A stretch of DNA of 64,000 nucleotides. Source: Desmonostoc geniculatum HA4340-LM1 (GTDB taxonomy: Bacteria > Cyanobacteriota > Cyanobacteriia > Cyanobacteriales > Nostocaceae). The stretch is from contig JAHHHB010000025.1 in NCBI GenBank assembly GCA_019359545.1, positions 1 through 64,000 of the forward strand, in the 5' to 3' direction. Within the stretch, counting starts at the first letter, position 1. Each line of letters starts with the position of its first letter. Made by a program: the position numbers and the translations under genes. The notes beneath the pieces were generated by a model. That model was not told the origin of the DNA, ran no database searches, and was given only the letters and a program-made list of their open reading frames with translations. Positions 16,644 through 25,400 of this stretch are shown here, piece by piece.

Positions 16644-17369
16644 ATGATTGATTGGCTTTATCGCTACCCGCCTTTGTATCCGGGTATTCTAGTAAAACGC
16701 TACAAGCGGTTTTTTGTAGACGTTCAACTTGCTTCTGGCGAGATAGTGACAGCACACTGTCCGAATACAGGGCCGATGACTGGAGTATCAACTCCTCTAA
16801 GTGCGGTACAGCTTTCTAAAAGTGATAACCCAAACCGCAAGTTGGCTTATACCTTAGAACTAATTCAGGTACATGACAACGAGCCGACTTGGGTAGGTGT
16901 GAATACTGTTTTGCCCAATCGGGTGGTAAAGTTAGCTTTGGCAAAATATCTTTTCCCGGAATTGGGCGAATATAGCCAAATTAAGGGCGAAGTAGTTTAT
17001 GGACTAGATAAAAAAAGTCGGGTGGATTTTTTCTTGACAGGAAGTGACGAGGAACGCCCAATTTATTTAGAAGTGAAAAATACAACTTTTTCTGAGGGAA
17101 GATTAGCTTTATTTCCGGACACGGAAACTACCAGAGGACAAAAGCACTTGCGAGAATTAATGGCGCTGTTGCCTTTAACGCGTGCGGTGATGCTTTATTT
17201 TATCAATCGCAGTGATTGTACAGAATTTTCCCCTGGCGATCGCACTGACCCAGTATATGGTAAATTATTGCGGCAAGCGATCGCTCTTGGTTTAGAAGTG
17301 TTACCTTGCCGTTTTGATATTTCCCCCGAAGGTATCCGTTACTTGGGTTTGGCAAAACTGAAAATTTGA
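16644..17369 (+). CDS. sfsA: Sugar fermentation stimulation protein homologue SfsA
   Basis: A protein of about 241 residues, full length for SfsA. The N-terminal OB-like region (YPGILVKRYKRFFVDVQL, then TAHCPNTGPMTGV) and the nuclease-like core (RVDFFLTG, IYLEVKNTTF, ALFPDTETTRGQKHLRELM) are all present. SfsA proteins are putative DNA-binding or nuclease-fold proteins of unsettled function. ATG 16644 has AGAAGG seven bases before it; an earlier TTG at 16638 would overlap that spacing. A strong hairpin follows the stop. Confidence 0.93.
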   Translation: MIDWLYRYPPLYPGILVKRYKRFFVDVQLASGEIVTAHCPNTGPMTGVSTPLSAVQLSKSDNPNRKLAYTLELIQVHDNEPTWVGVNTVLPNRVVKLALAKYLFPELGEYSQIKGEVVYGLDKKSRVDFFLTGSDEERPIYLEVKNTTFSEGRLALFPDTETTRGQKHLRELMALLPLTRAVMLYFINRSDCTEFSPGDRTDPVYGKLLRQAIALGLEVLPCRFDISPEGIRYLGLAKLKI

Positions 17370-17385
17370 TTCCACTAGTTCAAAC

Positions 17386-17422
17386 AATAAATCCATCTAG
17401 ACAGTATCTAGATGGATTTATT
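17386..17422. terminator. Strong hairpin after sfsA
   Basis: A perfect 16-bp stem (AATAAATCCATCTAGA and its inverse) with a 5-base CAGTA loop, 16 bases after the sfsA stop. There is no long T tract beyond the ATTTATT of the arm. Confidence 0.6.
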
Positions 17423-17519
17423 CGTAGCTGGCTTTTACTAAAAAACGTTCAAACAGTGATGGAGAAGGAACTGATAGATAGTCACCACCCCAAAAATAGC
17501 ATTTGCTATTTCGACCCTC

Positions 17520-17660
17520 CGAATTTTAGATTTTAAATTTTGGATTTTGGATTATTCTTTCGGTTCGAGTAAGCCCCTTGTGGGCGGAATAAATCTAAAA
17601 TCCCCAAGCTGCAACCCAAGAGTGGATGCAGTAAATCTAAAATCTAAAATCCAAAATTGT
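17520..17660. repeat. AATCTAAAATCC-type dispersed repeat cluster
   Basis: Several copies of AAATCTAAAATCC and its inverse (GGATTTTAGATTT-like) surround a stretch reading GTAAGCCCCTTGTGGGC. The same words occur before sfsA (16600-16628) and before csaB (60960-60999), so this is a dispersed intergenic repeat. Confidence 0.6.
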
Positions 17661-17671
17661 TTGACGTTTGC

Positions 17672-18073
17672 TTATGCAGGAATCAAAACTGTATCAATGA
17701 CGTGGATAACGCCGTTATCAGCAGCAACATCTGCGGTTGCAACTTTTGCATCATTTATCTTGACACCGTTAGAAGCATCAATTTTTACATCTGAACCTTC
17801 AACTGTTTTAGCTGTCTTGAGTTTCGCCACATCAGCAGCTAGTACTTTACCTGAGACAACATGATAGGTCAAGATTTTCTTGAGCTTTGGAATATCTTTG
17901 AGTAACGCGTCTACTGTGCCTGCTGGAAGCTTATTAAATGCTGCATCAGTGGGTGCAAAGACGGTGAATGGGCCATCACCTTTTAGTGTATCTATCAGAC
18001 CAGCCGCTTCGATTGCTGCAACTAGTGTCTTGAAAGAACCATTATTAGTGGCAGTGTCAATTATGTTGGCCAT
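17672..18073 (-). CDS. Fasciclin (FAS1) domain protein
   Basis: A 133-residue single FAS1 domain without a signal peptide. The H1 motif [21 protein letters not shown] and the H2-region [14 protein letters not shown] are clear (given in part), with the YHVVSGKV strand between. FAS1 domains mediate adhesion or protein contact; in cyanobacteria short forms like this are common and of unknown role. It is monocistronic. Confidence 0.93.
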   Translation of the reverse strand: MANIIDTATNNGSFKTLVAAIEAAGLIDTLKGDGPFTVFAPTDAAFNKLPAGTVDALLKDIPKLKKILTYHVVSGKVLAADVAKLKTAKTVEGSDVKIDASNGVKINDAKVATADVAADNGVIHVIDTVLIPA

Positions 18074-18358
18074 GTGTTTTACCTAGTTCTGTGTAACCTG
18101 TTACAAATCTAAACTCTCTTATCATAAAATATATCTATCATTAGACGTATCTCGAATCAAATTTTTTATTGATAAGATCAAAGTTTATACATATTTTTAT
18201 ACAAAGAGAGAATTATATATAATCTGGGCGGATGCTTTACAAGCATTCCAGGATGCGTAGTTTACCGCCGCAGACATCGTGCTTTTTTATACAGCGTTAG
18301 AAGCGATCGCTTCTATGGTTCTCGTATTTCAATATTTAGATGCGTTTGCTCTGGTAGT
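18074..18358. other. Intergenic region with HIP1 palindrome
   Basis: No gene is seen. It holds fragments of a dispersed repeat (GGATGCGTAGTTTACCGCCG) and a 16-bp palindrome built around HIP1 (AGAAGCGATCGCTTCT near 18300). It separates the fasciclin gene from the 3' end of the RiPP-like cluster. Confidence 0.5.
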
Positions 18359-19594
18359 TTACCTATATGTACTATTGGTTATGTATCTACTTACCAAGCG
18401 TATTGGTCGGATTAAGTAGTATAAGAAAGAAAGACCAGATGGCAATGGGAAAACTTCTCGGTCTGCTTGATTAGAATTAGTGATTACCAGCCTGGTTGTA
18501 AAACTCAAAAATTGCCACACTAGATAAACACGAACTGGCATTCTGCTAAGTGGGCCATCGATCATCAAGTGTTGAAAAAAAAGTTGAATCAACCGTGGAG
18601 TTTTAACTTCAGTGAAAAGCTGTTTCTGCATTCGTAAAGCATAAATTACAATTGTTGGATCGATTTGGATCTGTTGTTGAATAGCCTGCTTGAGTTGGTC
18701 TGGTAAAGGCGTATTCAGGAGAGTATTAACTATTAACAGACTAATAAAGAATGGTCTTTTAAGTTCCAGACTCTTTACTTTGTGCAATAATTCTTCCCAA
18801 TCTGATGTCTGTTGAATACGCAATAATTCAGCTAAATCGCAAATTTGAGCCAAAGACTCTCTACCTTCATTAACGGCTCTGGCAACTTGTACAGCAAGAA
18901 TAATCAACAAATCATCAAAAGATAAATCGATGATAGATTCACCATTGAGAGATAAAGACCTGCTTCGTTGCCACAAAGTTTCAAAATCAGGAAGTTTAAA
19001 AGGAAAATAAGATAAAGGAGTCAATTCGGTGTGAAGATCCACCACTATTTCTGGTTTTTCGCTATGGACAAAAGTATGTTGCCAACCATAGTAGTCAGCT
19101 TGTAGTTGATATTTTTGAGCAATCAATAATTTTTGAGCTTTGACTATATCCTCTTGTTTTACCAAAATATCTAGATCGCTAAACTGTCTCATCGCTAAGT
19201 TGCCATAAACAGAAGCAGCTAAAACAAGTCCTTTGAAAGCAATTGCCGGAATTTTATTAGCTTCAAAAAGTTTAAGGATTTTAACCAATTCATGACTCAA
19301 AAATAAGTTGCGGCTAGCATTAGCGTGGTAGCGATTCCGCAGCTGAGTTAAAACTGTTTGGGGAATAGCTTCTTTGACAGTGGTATTGAGACTCTGGTAT
19401 AAGAGTGGTATTGTTCCATGATATGTTGCTATTTCTATGAGCAATGTCCAATCTATGTTTTGCTGGAGTAAAGTTTTAATTCGCTTTGCGGTTTCGGAGT
19501 CTATGTCAATTCGGGTACAACACAGAAGTAGCTCAATTTCTGGACGTTTAACCTTTATTGGTAATTGAATAATAGGCTGGTTTAAGGTAATCAT
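18359..19594 (-). CDS. Nucleotidyltransferase family protein of the RiPP-like cluster
   Basis: A 411-residue protein of the uncharacterised nucleotidyltransferase family PF14907. The motif is AFKGLVLAASVYGNLAMRQ followed by FSDLDILVKQEDI, where the D-x-D binds metal, and a later VVDLHTEL supplies the third Asp. Members often occur in lasso-peptide and related RiPP clusters with B1/B2 proteins and HPr-kinase-like proteins. It is the last gene of the minus-strand cluster, 7 bases after the ABC exporter. A role in nucleotidylating the peptide or a sugar is possible but unproven. Confidence 0.85.
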   Translation of the reverse strand: MITLNQPIIQLPIKVKRPEIELLLCCTRIDIDSETAKRIKTLLQQNIDWTLLIEIATYHGTIPLLYQSLNTTVKEAIPQTVLTQLRNRYHANASRNLFLSHELVKILKLFEANKIPAIAFKGLVLAASVYGNLAMRQFSDLDILVKQEDIVKAQKLLIAQKYQLQADYYGWQHTFVHSEKPEIVVDLHTELTPLSYFPFKLPDFETLWQRSRSLSLNGESIIDLSFDDLLIILAVQVARAVNEGRESLAQICDLAELLRIQQTSDWEELLHKVKSLELKRPFFISLLIVNTLLNTPLPDQLKQAIQQQIQIDPTIVIYALRMQKQLFTEVKTPRLIQLFFQHLMIDGPLSRMPVRVYLVWQFLSFTTRLVITNSNQADREVFPLPSGLSFLYYLIRPIRLVSRYITNSTYR

Positions 19595-19601
19595 AAATTA
19601 C

Positions 19602-21419
19602 TCACTTATAGTGTTGGGCTTGCGTTTCAAACAAGTCTGCATAGCTACCACCCAGATTTATCAGTTCCTCGTGAGTGCCGCTTTCCATGATTGAACCGTT
19701 TGCCATTACGTAGATACAGTCAGCCATTTTGACGGTTGATAAGCGATGGCTAATGAGGATAGCAGCTTGATTTTTAATAAGTTGGCGGAAATTCTGAAAC
19801 ACCTCTTCTTCGGCTTTAGGGTCTAAAGCACTAGTTGGTTCGTCCAACACAATTAACTGTGAATCTCGCAAAAATGCTCTGGCTAAAGCAATTTTTTGCC
19901 ACTGACCGATGCTCAATTCTTCCCCTTGTTCAAACAATTTACCTAGTATGGTGTCATAACCTTGAGGTAGCTTACTGATGACATCATCAGCACCGGAACG
20001 ACGGGCAGCAGCGATGATTTTGTCGTGGGCAAATGGCAGATTAATATTTGCTATCGAAATGTTTTCTTTAGCAGTCAGATGATATTTTGTATAATCTTGA
20101 AAAATGACGCTAATTTGACTGCGGAGGGCAGCAATTTCAAATTGGCGTAAATCTATGCCATCAATGGTAATACTTCCAAAAGTGGGATCGTATAAGCGAC
20201 AGAGAAGCTTAATTAAAGTAGTCTTGCCGGAACCGTTTTCTCCTACCAACGCGACAACTTTTCCTGGGCGAATAGTTAGATTAATATCCTCAAGTGCCTG
20301 ACGCTTGGTATTTGCATATTGAAAGCTGACGTGATTAAACACAATGCCATGTTGCATTGGTATGGGAAAAGGTTTTGGATGTAACGGTTCTACAATCTTT
20401 GGTTTCAAATCTAAAAATTCATATAAGTTTGCGAGAAATAGGTTGTCTTCATATAAACCAGACAAACCACCCAAGAGACTTTTTAAGTCGTTTTGTCCCC
20501 GTTGCAATGCTTGGTAATAGAGTACTAAGTCACCAAAACGGATAGTGCCTTGCATGGTTTGATAAATAATGAAACCATAGGCAGCAAAAACTAAAGTTGT
20601 CGCCGTTGCTTGAGCGCCAAGATTAGCTACAGATTGTCTTTTAATCATGGCTATGTTTTCATGGTATAGTTGCGATCGCATACGCATATACCACTCACTA
20701 AAGAAAGAACCCAAATCAAACAAGCGAATTTCTTTAGCGTGTTGTTCTGTAGTCAGTATCCGACTCAAGTACCCTGCTTGGCGTTCTTGGGCTGTCTTTC
20801 GGCGCTGCCAATGATACATGATGCCGGAGTATCTCACCCGCACTGCCAAGGCCGGAATCGCGGCAACAAATAAGATAACTCCTATTGCCCAATGCAATGA
20901 CAGTAGCAACCCCAGCATCGCCACCAAAGAGATACTACTCAAACATAGCCATGCCAAACGATGTAGAATTTGCCCTGGTCGAGAAGGAGCTTCTTTTTGC
21001 GCTCGTTGCAAAGCATCATAATATTCAGAGTTTTCGTAATACTCCAGGTCTACCTCAATTGATTTAGCATGGAGGACGTTTTGCATGTAGTCAGTTAGTT
21101 GCTGAGATTGGGCGGCATACACCAGTTCAGTCAGGGAAGAACACAGGTTAGTTACCAGGGTGATAGCAACAAAGAAGCCAAGCAAAAGTAATACTTGATT
21201 AAAGGCGGCTCCTTTGTCGGCAACATTAACACTGGCGGCTATTGTATCTACGATGAGTTTGGTGAGGTAAAGAGAGAGTAGAGGCAATAAACCTTGAATA
21301 ACCAAAAGTGCAACCAAAGCAATAGTCAAACGAGGACTACTATTCCAAACTAGGCGCAACGCAGGCAGAATGCGTAAGCTTTGCTGGATTTTATATCTTA
21401 AAGTTTTGCCTGCTTTCAT
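19602..21419 (-). CDS. ABC exporter (fused membrane and ATPase domains)
   Basis: A 605-residue half-transporter: membrane segments at roughly residues 25-310 and a nucleotide-binding domain after about 355, with Walker A VALVGENGSGKTTLIKLL, signature ELSIGQWQKIALARAF and Walker B IVLDEPTSALD. It has no N-terminal C39 peptidase, so leader removal must be done by another protein, which fits the B2-type protease encoded just upstream. ATG 21419 lies 4 bases after the B2 stop; an earlier start at 21488 would overlap that gene. It probably exports the mature peptide. Confidence 0.92.
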   Translation of the reverse strand: MKAGKTLRYKIQQSLRILPALRLVWNSSPRLTIALVALLVIQGLLPLLSLYLTKLIVDTIAASVNVADKGAAFNQVLLLLGFFVAITLVTNLCSSLTELVYAAQSQQLTDYMQNVLHAKSIEVDLEYYENSEYYDALQRAQKEAPSRPGQILHRLAWLCLSSISLVAMLGLLLSLHWAIGVILFVAAIPALAVRVRYSGIMYHWQRRKTAQERQAGYLSRILTTEQHAKEIRLFDLGSFFSEWYMRMRSQLYHENIAMIKRQSVANLGAQATATTLVFAAYGFIIYQTMQGTIRFGDLVLYYQALQRGQNDLKSLLGGLSGLYEDNLFLANLYEFLDLKPKIVEPLHPKPFPIPMQHGIVFNHVSFQYANTKRQALEDINLTIRPGKVVALVGENGSGKTTLIKLLCRLYDPTFGSITIDGIDLRQFEIAALRSQISVIFQDYTKYHLTAKENISIANINLPFAHDKIIAAARRSGADDVISKLPQGYDTILGKLFEQGEELSIGQWQKIALARAFLRDSQLIVLDEPTSALDPKAEEEVFQNFRQLIKNQAAILISHRLSTVKMADCIYVMANGSIMESGTHEELINLGGSYADLFETQAQHYK

Positions 21420-21423
21420 ATTT

Positions 21424-21867
21424 TTAAAGATGCTCTTTTGTAAAAGATGCCAGTTGGCTAAAATGAGAAAGGTCTGCAACATCGCCAATTACAACCTGTC
21501 CCTGATTTTCTAACCACGCATGAGCCTTTAACTCTCCTTCTTGACCTTTGGCAACACCAATGCAGAGATTAGATTTATAACCGTGGCGACTCATGAAAAA
21601 CTGGCAAGTCAAGGCACGCGCCAGACACTTGACACCAGGCATATAATGACTGCTCACTTCAACAGCCCAGATGATTTTGTCAATAGAGACGTGGTATTTT
21701 TCTTGGCATTTAGGTTTGGTGTTACTTAGCCTTAATAGAAGTTGATGCAAGGTTTTAAATGACAGCAACCACAAACCTAATCTAACTAATGTCAATACAA
21801 TAAAAGTTTTAATTAAAAGTTGTTTTTTTTGATAATCTAATTTGAGAAACTTAGATAAATGCTTCAT
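21424..21867 (-). CDS. Lasso-peptide B2-type transglutaminase-fold leader protease
   Basis: A 147-residue protein of the lasso peptide biosynthesis B2 family (PF13471). The Cys-His-Asp triad is visible: GVKCLARALTCQFFMSRHG, KAHAWLENQG and VIGDVADLSHF. A hydrophobic N-terminal segment (about 18-38, LLIKTFIVLTLVRLGLWLL) suggests membrane association. In lasso pathways B2 cleaves the leader after recognition by B1; here the B1-like partner is at 27743-28033. It is coupled closely to the exporter downstream. Confidence 0.88.
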   Translation of the reverse strand: MKHLSKFLKLDYQKKQLLIKTFIVLTLVRLGLWLLSFKTLHQLLLRLSNTKPKCQEKYHVSIDKIIWAVEVSSHYMPGVKCLARALTCQFFMSRHGYKSNLCIGVAKGQEGELKAHAWLENQGQVVIGDVADLSHFSQLASFTKEHL

Positions 21868-21902
21868 TTTTACTTAAATATTCAGTTCTTATTTTTTAAA
21901 TT

Positions 21903-22874
21903 TTAAGCAGATAGAGTCAACCGTGGTTTTGAATAATTATCATTTTTTTTCAAAGATGATGCAATAAAAAAATTAATAGCCGACTCTGCTGACCACTGAG
22001 GATGAAAGTCTAAACATGAAGATATCCTGGAAATATCAGCTTGTGAATGTTGAATGTCTCCCAAACGTGGAGAAGCAAAATTAATCTCTGGTTGCCATTG
22101 AGGGAAATGATTTTTGAGGATATCAATCAACTGTACTAAAGAAGTAGATTTTCCAGTTCCTAAGTTGCAAATTAAGGATGAGCCAGGAGTAATATTCGCT
22201 TTTAATGCTTGAGCAAAAGCCTTTACTACATCTTTAACATAAATAAAGTCTCTGGTTTGATTACCATCGCCATAAATAGTAATTGGTAAGCCACGTTGCA
22301 TAATATCAACAAATCGGGAAATTACGCCAGAGTAGCTTGAATTAGGAACTTGTCTAGGGCCAAATACGTTAAAAATTCGTAAGCCAACAAATGAAAAACC
22401 TAGTTGTTTAGCAAACATACTAGCGTATTGTTCACTCACCAGTTTTTGTAAGCCGTAGGGTGACATAGGAGAGGTTTTTTGCTCTTCTGAAATTGGTAAT
22501 TGAGTGAGATTGCCGTATACAGATGCGGAACTGGCAAACACTAACTTAGGAATAGTTAAAGCTTGACACAGTTGAATTACAGCCAGAGTTGCCGAAAGAT
22601 TATTGTGATGAGCTTCTAGAGGGCGAAATAAAGATTCTGTCACTGAGGAAATAGCTGCTAAATGGGCAACACCATCAAATTTTTCTGTAAAATCTTCTGG
22701 TTGACATATCAAAATATCTTTTTGGATAAACGTGAGACGAGGATGTTTCGATAGGTTTTGTAAGCGTCCAGTAGACAGATTATCAACTACAGTGACGCGA
22801 TGACCTTCTGATAATAGTTGTTCTGTAAGATGAGAGCCAATAAATCCGGCTCCGCCAGTCACAAGAAAAATCAT
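21903..22874 (-). CDS. NAD-dependent sugar epimerase/dehydratase
   Basis: A 323-residue extended short-chain dehydrogenase. The Rossmann motif VTGGAGFIGSHL is at the N-terminus, and the catalytic triad is in ASSASVYGN (Ser) and SPYGLQKLVSE (YxxxK). It is of the UDP-glucose 4-epimerase class and would supply an activated sugar. ATG 22874 is chosen because the dinucleotide fold starts there; the frame extends 50 codons upstream into the glycosyltransferase gene. Together with two glycosyltransferases, it suggests that a glycosylation step belongs to this cluster. Confidence 0.9.
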   Translation of the reverse strand: MIFLVTGGAGFIGSHLTEQLLSEGHRVTVVDNLSTGRLQNLSKHPRLTFIQKDILICQPEDFTEKFDGVAHLAAISSVTESLFRPLEAHHNNLSATLAVIQLCQALTIPKLVFASSASVYGNLTQLPISEEQKTSPMSPYGLQKLVSEQYASMFAKQLGFSFVGLRIFNVFGPRQVPNSSYSGVISRFVDIMQRGLPITIYGDGNQTRDFIYVKDVVKAFAQALKANITPGSSLICNLGTGKSTSLVQLIDILKNHFPQWQPEINFASPRLGDIQHSQADISRISSCLDFHPQWSAESAINFFIASSLKKNDNYSKPRLTLSA

Positions 22875-22878
22875 GATC

Positions 22879-23781
22879 TTAAATTTGCTTGGTAGATATA
22901 GATAATTGCAATTCTTCATAATTGGCAGTTTCACCCCGCATTTCTCGGTAACGTTGCAAAACTCCACGGGCTTTGTCAATTTGATTATTTTGAATATAGA
23001 GATGGGCAAGTGTAAGGTAGAAATCATAAAAGCAGGAATCGAGAAAATGAGCAGAGATTTTTAGAAATTCTGGATTGCGCTCAATGACTTTTTCTTTAAC
23101 TCGCAGGTAGCTAACTAGAAATATTTCTTGATTTTTAGAAAGACTATTTGATGAGTTGCGATAACGTGCTAGAGGCTCATTTAAAAAATAAATCGGAAAT
23201 TTTTCAATCAGCCGTAACCATAAATCATAATCTTCACACGACCTCAGAGTCTCATCAAATAATCCCACTTGATTCAAACAGTCTCGACGCACAATAACCG
23301 TCAAAACTGGAATGTAATTATATTGGAAAAGAGTCCATGATACCTGAATATGAGGAGTAGGAAATACTGTATTATACGAATCTAGAAACAAATCTTTTTT
23401 ATCAGAAAAAAAGAATGAATCTGAATAGATTAAACCAAGATGTGGATTTGCTTCCAAGATAGGAATTTGTTTTTCTAACTTCTGAGGTTCCCAGAGGTCA
23501 TCGTCATCTAAAAAAGCGATATACTTTCCTTGAGCAGAGTAAATGCCAGTATTACGAGCCGCAGAAAGTCCTTGATTGGTTTGATGAATCGTGGTGATGC
23601 GATCGCGATCGCTAAATTGAGCCAGCACTTGTGGAGTGTTATCCTGAGAACCATCGTTGATGACGATAATTTCGTAGTCTTCGTAGGTTTGTGCCAGAAC
23701 GCTGTTAATTGCCTGACTGACAAGATGGCCACGCTGATATGTAGGAATAATAACACTGACGGCTGGCTTAAAAGCTTGCAT
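22879..23781 (-). CDS. Family 2 glycosyltransferase
   Basis: A 300-residue GT-A glycosyltransferase. The nucleotide-sugar domain starts SVIIPTYQRGHLVSQAINSV, with DxD-type IAFLDDDDLWEPQKLE and a catalytic-base region LRSCEDYDLWLRL. The C-terminal ~90 residues are helical (LAHLYIQNNQIDKARGVL), TPR-like. ATG 23781 places the fold 9 residues from the start. It is 4 bases before the epimerase gene and 52 after the kinase-like gene. The acceptor may be the RiPP core or a cell-surface glycan. Confidence 0.9.
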   Translation of the reverse strand: MQAFKPAVSVIIPTYQRGHLVSQAINSVLAQTYEDYEIIVINDGSQDNTPQVLAQFSDRDRITTIHQTNQGLSAARNTGIYSAQGKYIAFLDDDDLWEPQKLEKQIPILEANPHLGLIYSDSFFFSDKKDLFLDSYNTVFPTPHIQVSWTLFQYNYIPVLTVIVRRDCLNQVGLFDETLRSCEDYDLWLRLIEKFPIYFLNEPLARYRNSSNSLSKNQEIFLVSYLRVKEKVIERNPEFLKISAHFLDSCFYDFYLTLAHLYIQNNQIDKARGVLQRYREMRGETANYEELQLSISTKQI

Positions 23782-23833
23782 GTTTAAAAATTTGCTTAGT
23801 AAATATAGGCAGATATTCAAATTACTGGTATTG

Positions 23834-24847
23834 CTAAATCAAAGTATGAATCAGGCGTAAGTTTTCTAAAATAACATCATAAATTTGCCCCAAACTTCCC
23901 AAATTATCAGGAAGTAATAACTCCCGCACAGGAACAGTCTTTGCCAACTGACCTAATTCTTGAAACTCTTGTCTACACTGTTGAGAAGTGAGGAAAGCAC
24001 GCCCATAGGAATTGAACATTAGATGCTTCATTGCTTCAGGCAGAGAAAGAGAGTTAATTATAGGTGCTGTGAGATTTGAGTCACGTTCTCCTAATATGTA
24101 CACAGCAAGTAGTGGCAAAGCTTGGGATTGAAACTGCCACTGTTCTCTATCTTTTATTTGCAAATCTAAGAAACGTTTATCTAGACTAGTTGATACTAGT
24201 GATAAATCTTCTATTGAGCCGTGAATGGCATTTACAGAATTAGGCCACAGGCGTAGACGAGGATAAGCAGACTGTACCCAAAACCTTTTTTCATCAAGAA
24301 TAAGTGCGGCAATATCATCTGCCAATACGGAGAATCCACGGCTAGCCAACGCTGCTGCTGTGGTTGATTTACCCGCCCCTGATTGTCCTAAAATGGCAAC
24401 GGCGCTGCCGTCAAACGCAACCACGCTGGCATGAAGACAAGTCACTCCCCGCAGCCGTAACAGATGACCAAGTACACAACCCAGCAGCAAAGATACCGCA
24501 TCTGTAAATAGTGCATCTCTAGACCAAAAACCCCAAACTTGACTACCATCAGGATTCAAGATGAATTCCAAGCAATCAACCCCATCAAAAGAGCGTATTC
24601 TCCAGTAAATACCGTCATCCCGATGCGCTGTCCACAAATGGAAGCCTGTTTGTTGATACCACTCAAGCGGCACATTCCAAAAAGCTTGGTCGAGTAATGG
24701 CGGTTGACTCTGCTGTTCACCAACTAGGTGAATAGCAACATCTATCGGTGCAGAACTGTTAACAGTAACTAACCCTGGGAGCAGTCTATTAATAGACAGG
24801 TTGAGTCCATAAAATTGATAGCAATAATTATCGTTTTTAATCGACAT
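23834..24847 (-). CDS. HPr kinase-like protein of the RiPP-like cluster
   Basis: A 337-residue protein whose C-terminal half resembles HPr serine kinase: P-loop VAILGQSGAGKSTTAAALAS and FSVLADDIAALIL, with HASVVAFDG just before. No HPr substrate system is expected in cyanobacteria. Homologues in lasso clusters (the paeninodin type) phosphorylate a Ser of the precursor peptide. The N-terminal ~150 residues are typical of the RiPP-associated group. It is the first gene downstream of the precursor genes on the same strand, so phosphorylation of the Ser/Thr-rich core is a reasonable inference. Confidence 0.85.
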   Translation of the reverse strand: MSIKNDNYCYQFYGLNLSINRLLPGLVTVNSSAPIDVAIHLVGEQQSQPPLLDQAFWNVPLEWYQQTGFHLWTAHRDDGIYWRIRSFDGVDCLEFILNPDGSQVWGFWSRDALFTDAVSLLLGCVLGHLLRLRGVTCLHASVVAFDGSAVAILGQSGAGKSTTAAALASRGFSVLADDIAALILDEKRFWVQSAYPRLRLWPNSVNAIHGSIEDLSLVSTSLDKRFLDLQIKDREQWQFQSQALPLLAVYILGERDSNLTAPIINSLSLPEAMKHLMFNSYGRAFLTSQQCRQEFQELGQLAKTVPVRELLLPDNLGSLGQIYDVILENLRLIHTLI

Positions 24848-25129
24848 TTAGTTGATCGACAACCTGACGGGGTGAAAATACGATTCGTAACCACTGGCTA
24901 CAGTGGCTACGAGGACATCTAATTCAACTATTGGTTGATATTAGTGTTGTTGTTATAGCGGTTATCGATTTTATGAAAACACTAAATTCCTTACTATACA
25001 AGCATTTTAGTAAAGTTTTTGTATCTCACTTAACTGCACACCGCTATAAAACTTGTTCACTTGATATGAAAAAATGGGAATTTACATGCGTAAAGTTGAT
25101 TAATTTTGTTTGTCTTTTTTTATACTGAT
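24848..25129. other. Spacer between precursor and kinase genes
   Basis: No additional precursor-like frame was found on the minus strand. A hairpin CCACTG-GCTA-CAGTGG at 24891-24906 could attenuate or terminate transcripts reading from the precursor genes, which would favour high precursor expression over the enzymes. Confidence 0.4.
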
Positions 25130-25288
25130 TTATTCAGGAAAAACTCCAGTAGTAGTACTTATGGGGAAGCCGGTGGTAGTGCCAAAACCACCACTACCAC
25201 CGACTTGTTGTGTCAAACCAGATATTTTTCCGTGAGCTTTCAATTCTGGCTCAGAATAGTTCTTTTTCGCGTTTTCAGATTGAGACAT
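25130..25288 (-). CDS. RiPP precursor peptide with lasso-type leader, copy 2
   Basis: A 52-residue peptide. The leader starts MSQSENAKKNYSEPELKAHG and continues KISGLTQQ, which fits the lasso leader rule Y-x2-P-x-L-x3-G-x5-T exactly. The core starts VGGSGGFGTTTG, goes on FPISTTTG and ends VFPE. It has no Cys, and no Asp/Glu near ring positions 7-9; the only acid is the last residue. The ribosome site is AAGGGTT and the first ~45 upstream bases are nearly identical to those of copy 1 (25574-25717). Both sit upstream of a kinase, sugar enzymes, B2 protease and exporter. Confidence 0.85.
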   Translation of the reverse strand: MSQSENAKKNYSEPELKAHGKISGLTQQVGGSGGFGTTTGFPISTTTGVFPE

Positions 25289-25400
25289 TTGAGTAACCCT
25301 TATTTTTTGTGTTTTCCTGATTTGGAATTATTCAAAAGCAATTCAAAATTAATTACTTCTGGCTTTTCTAATTAGAATTAGAATGGTGAATCAAAAATGA

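Noticed and set aside
22875-23027. Longer epimerase start at 23027
   Set aside because: The Rossmann motif starts directly at ATG 22874, and the extension would overlap the glycosyltransferase gene out of frame.
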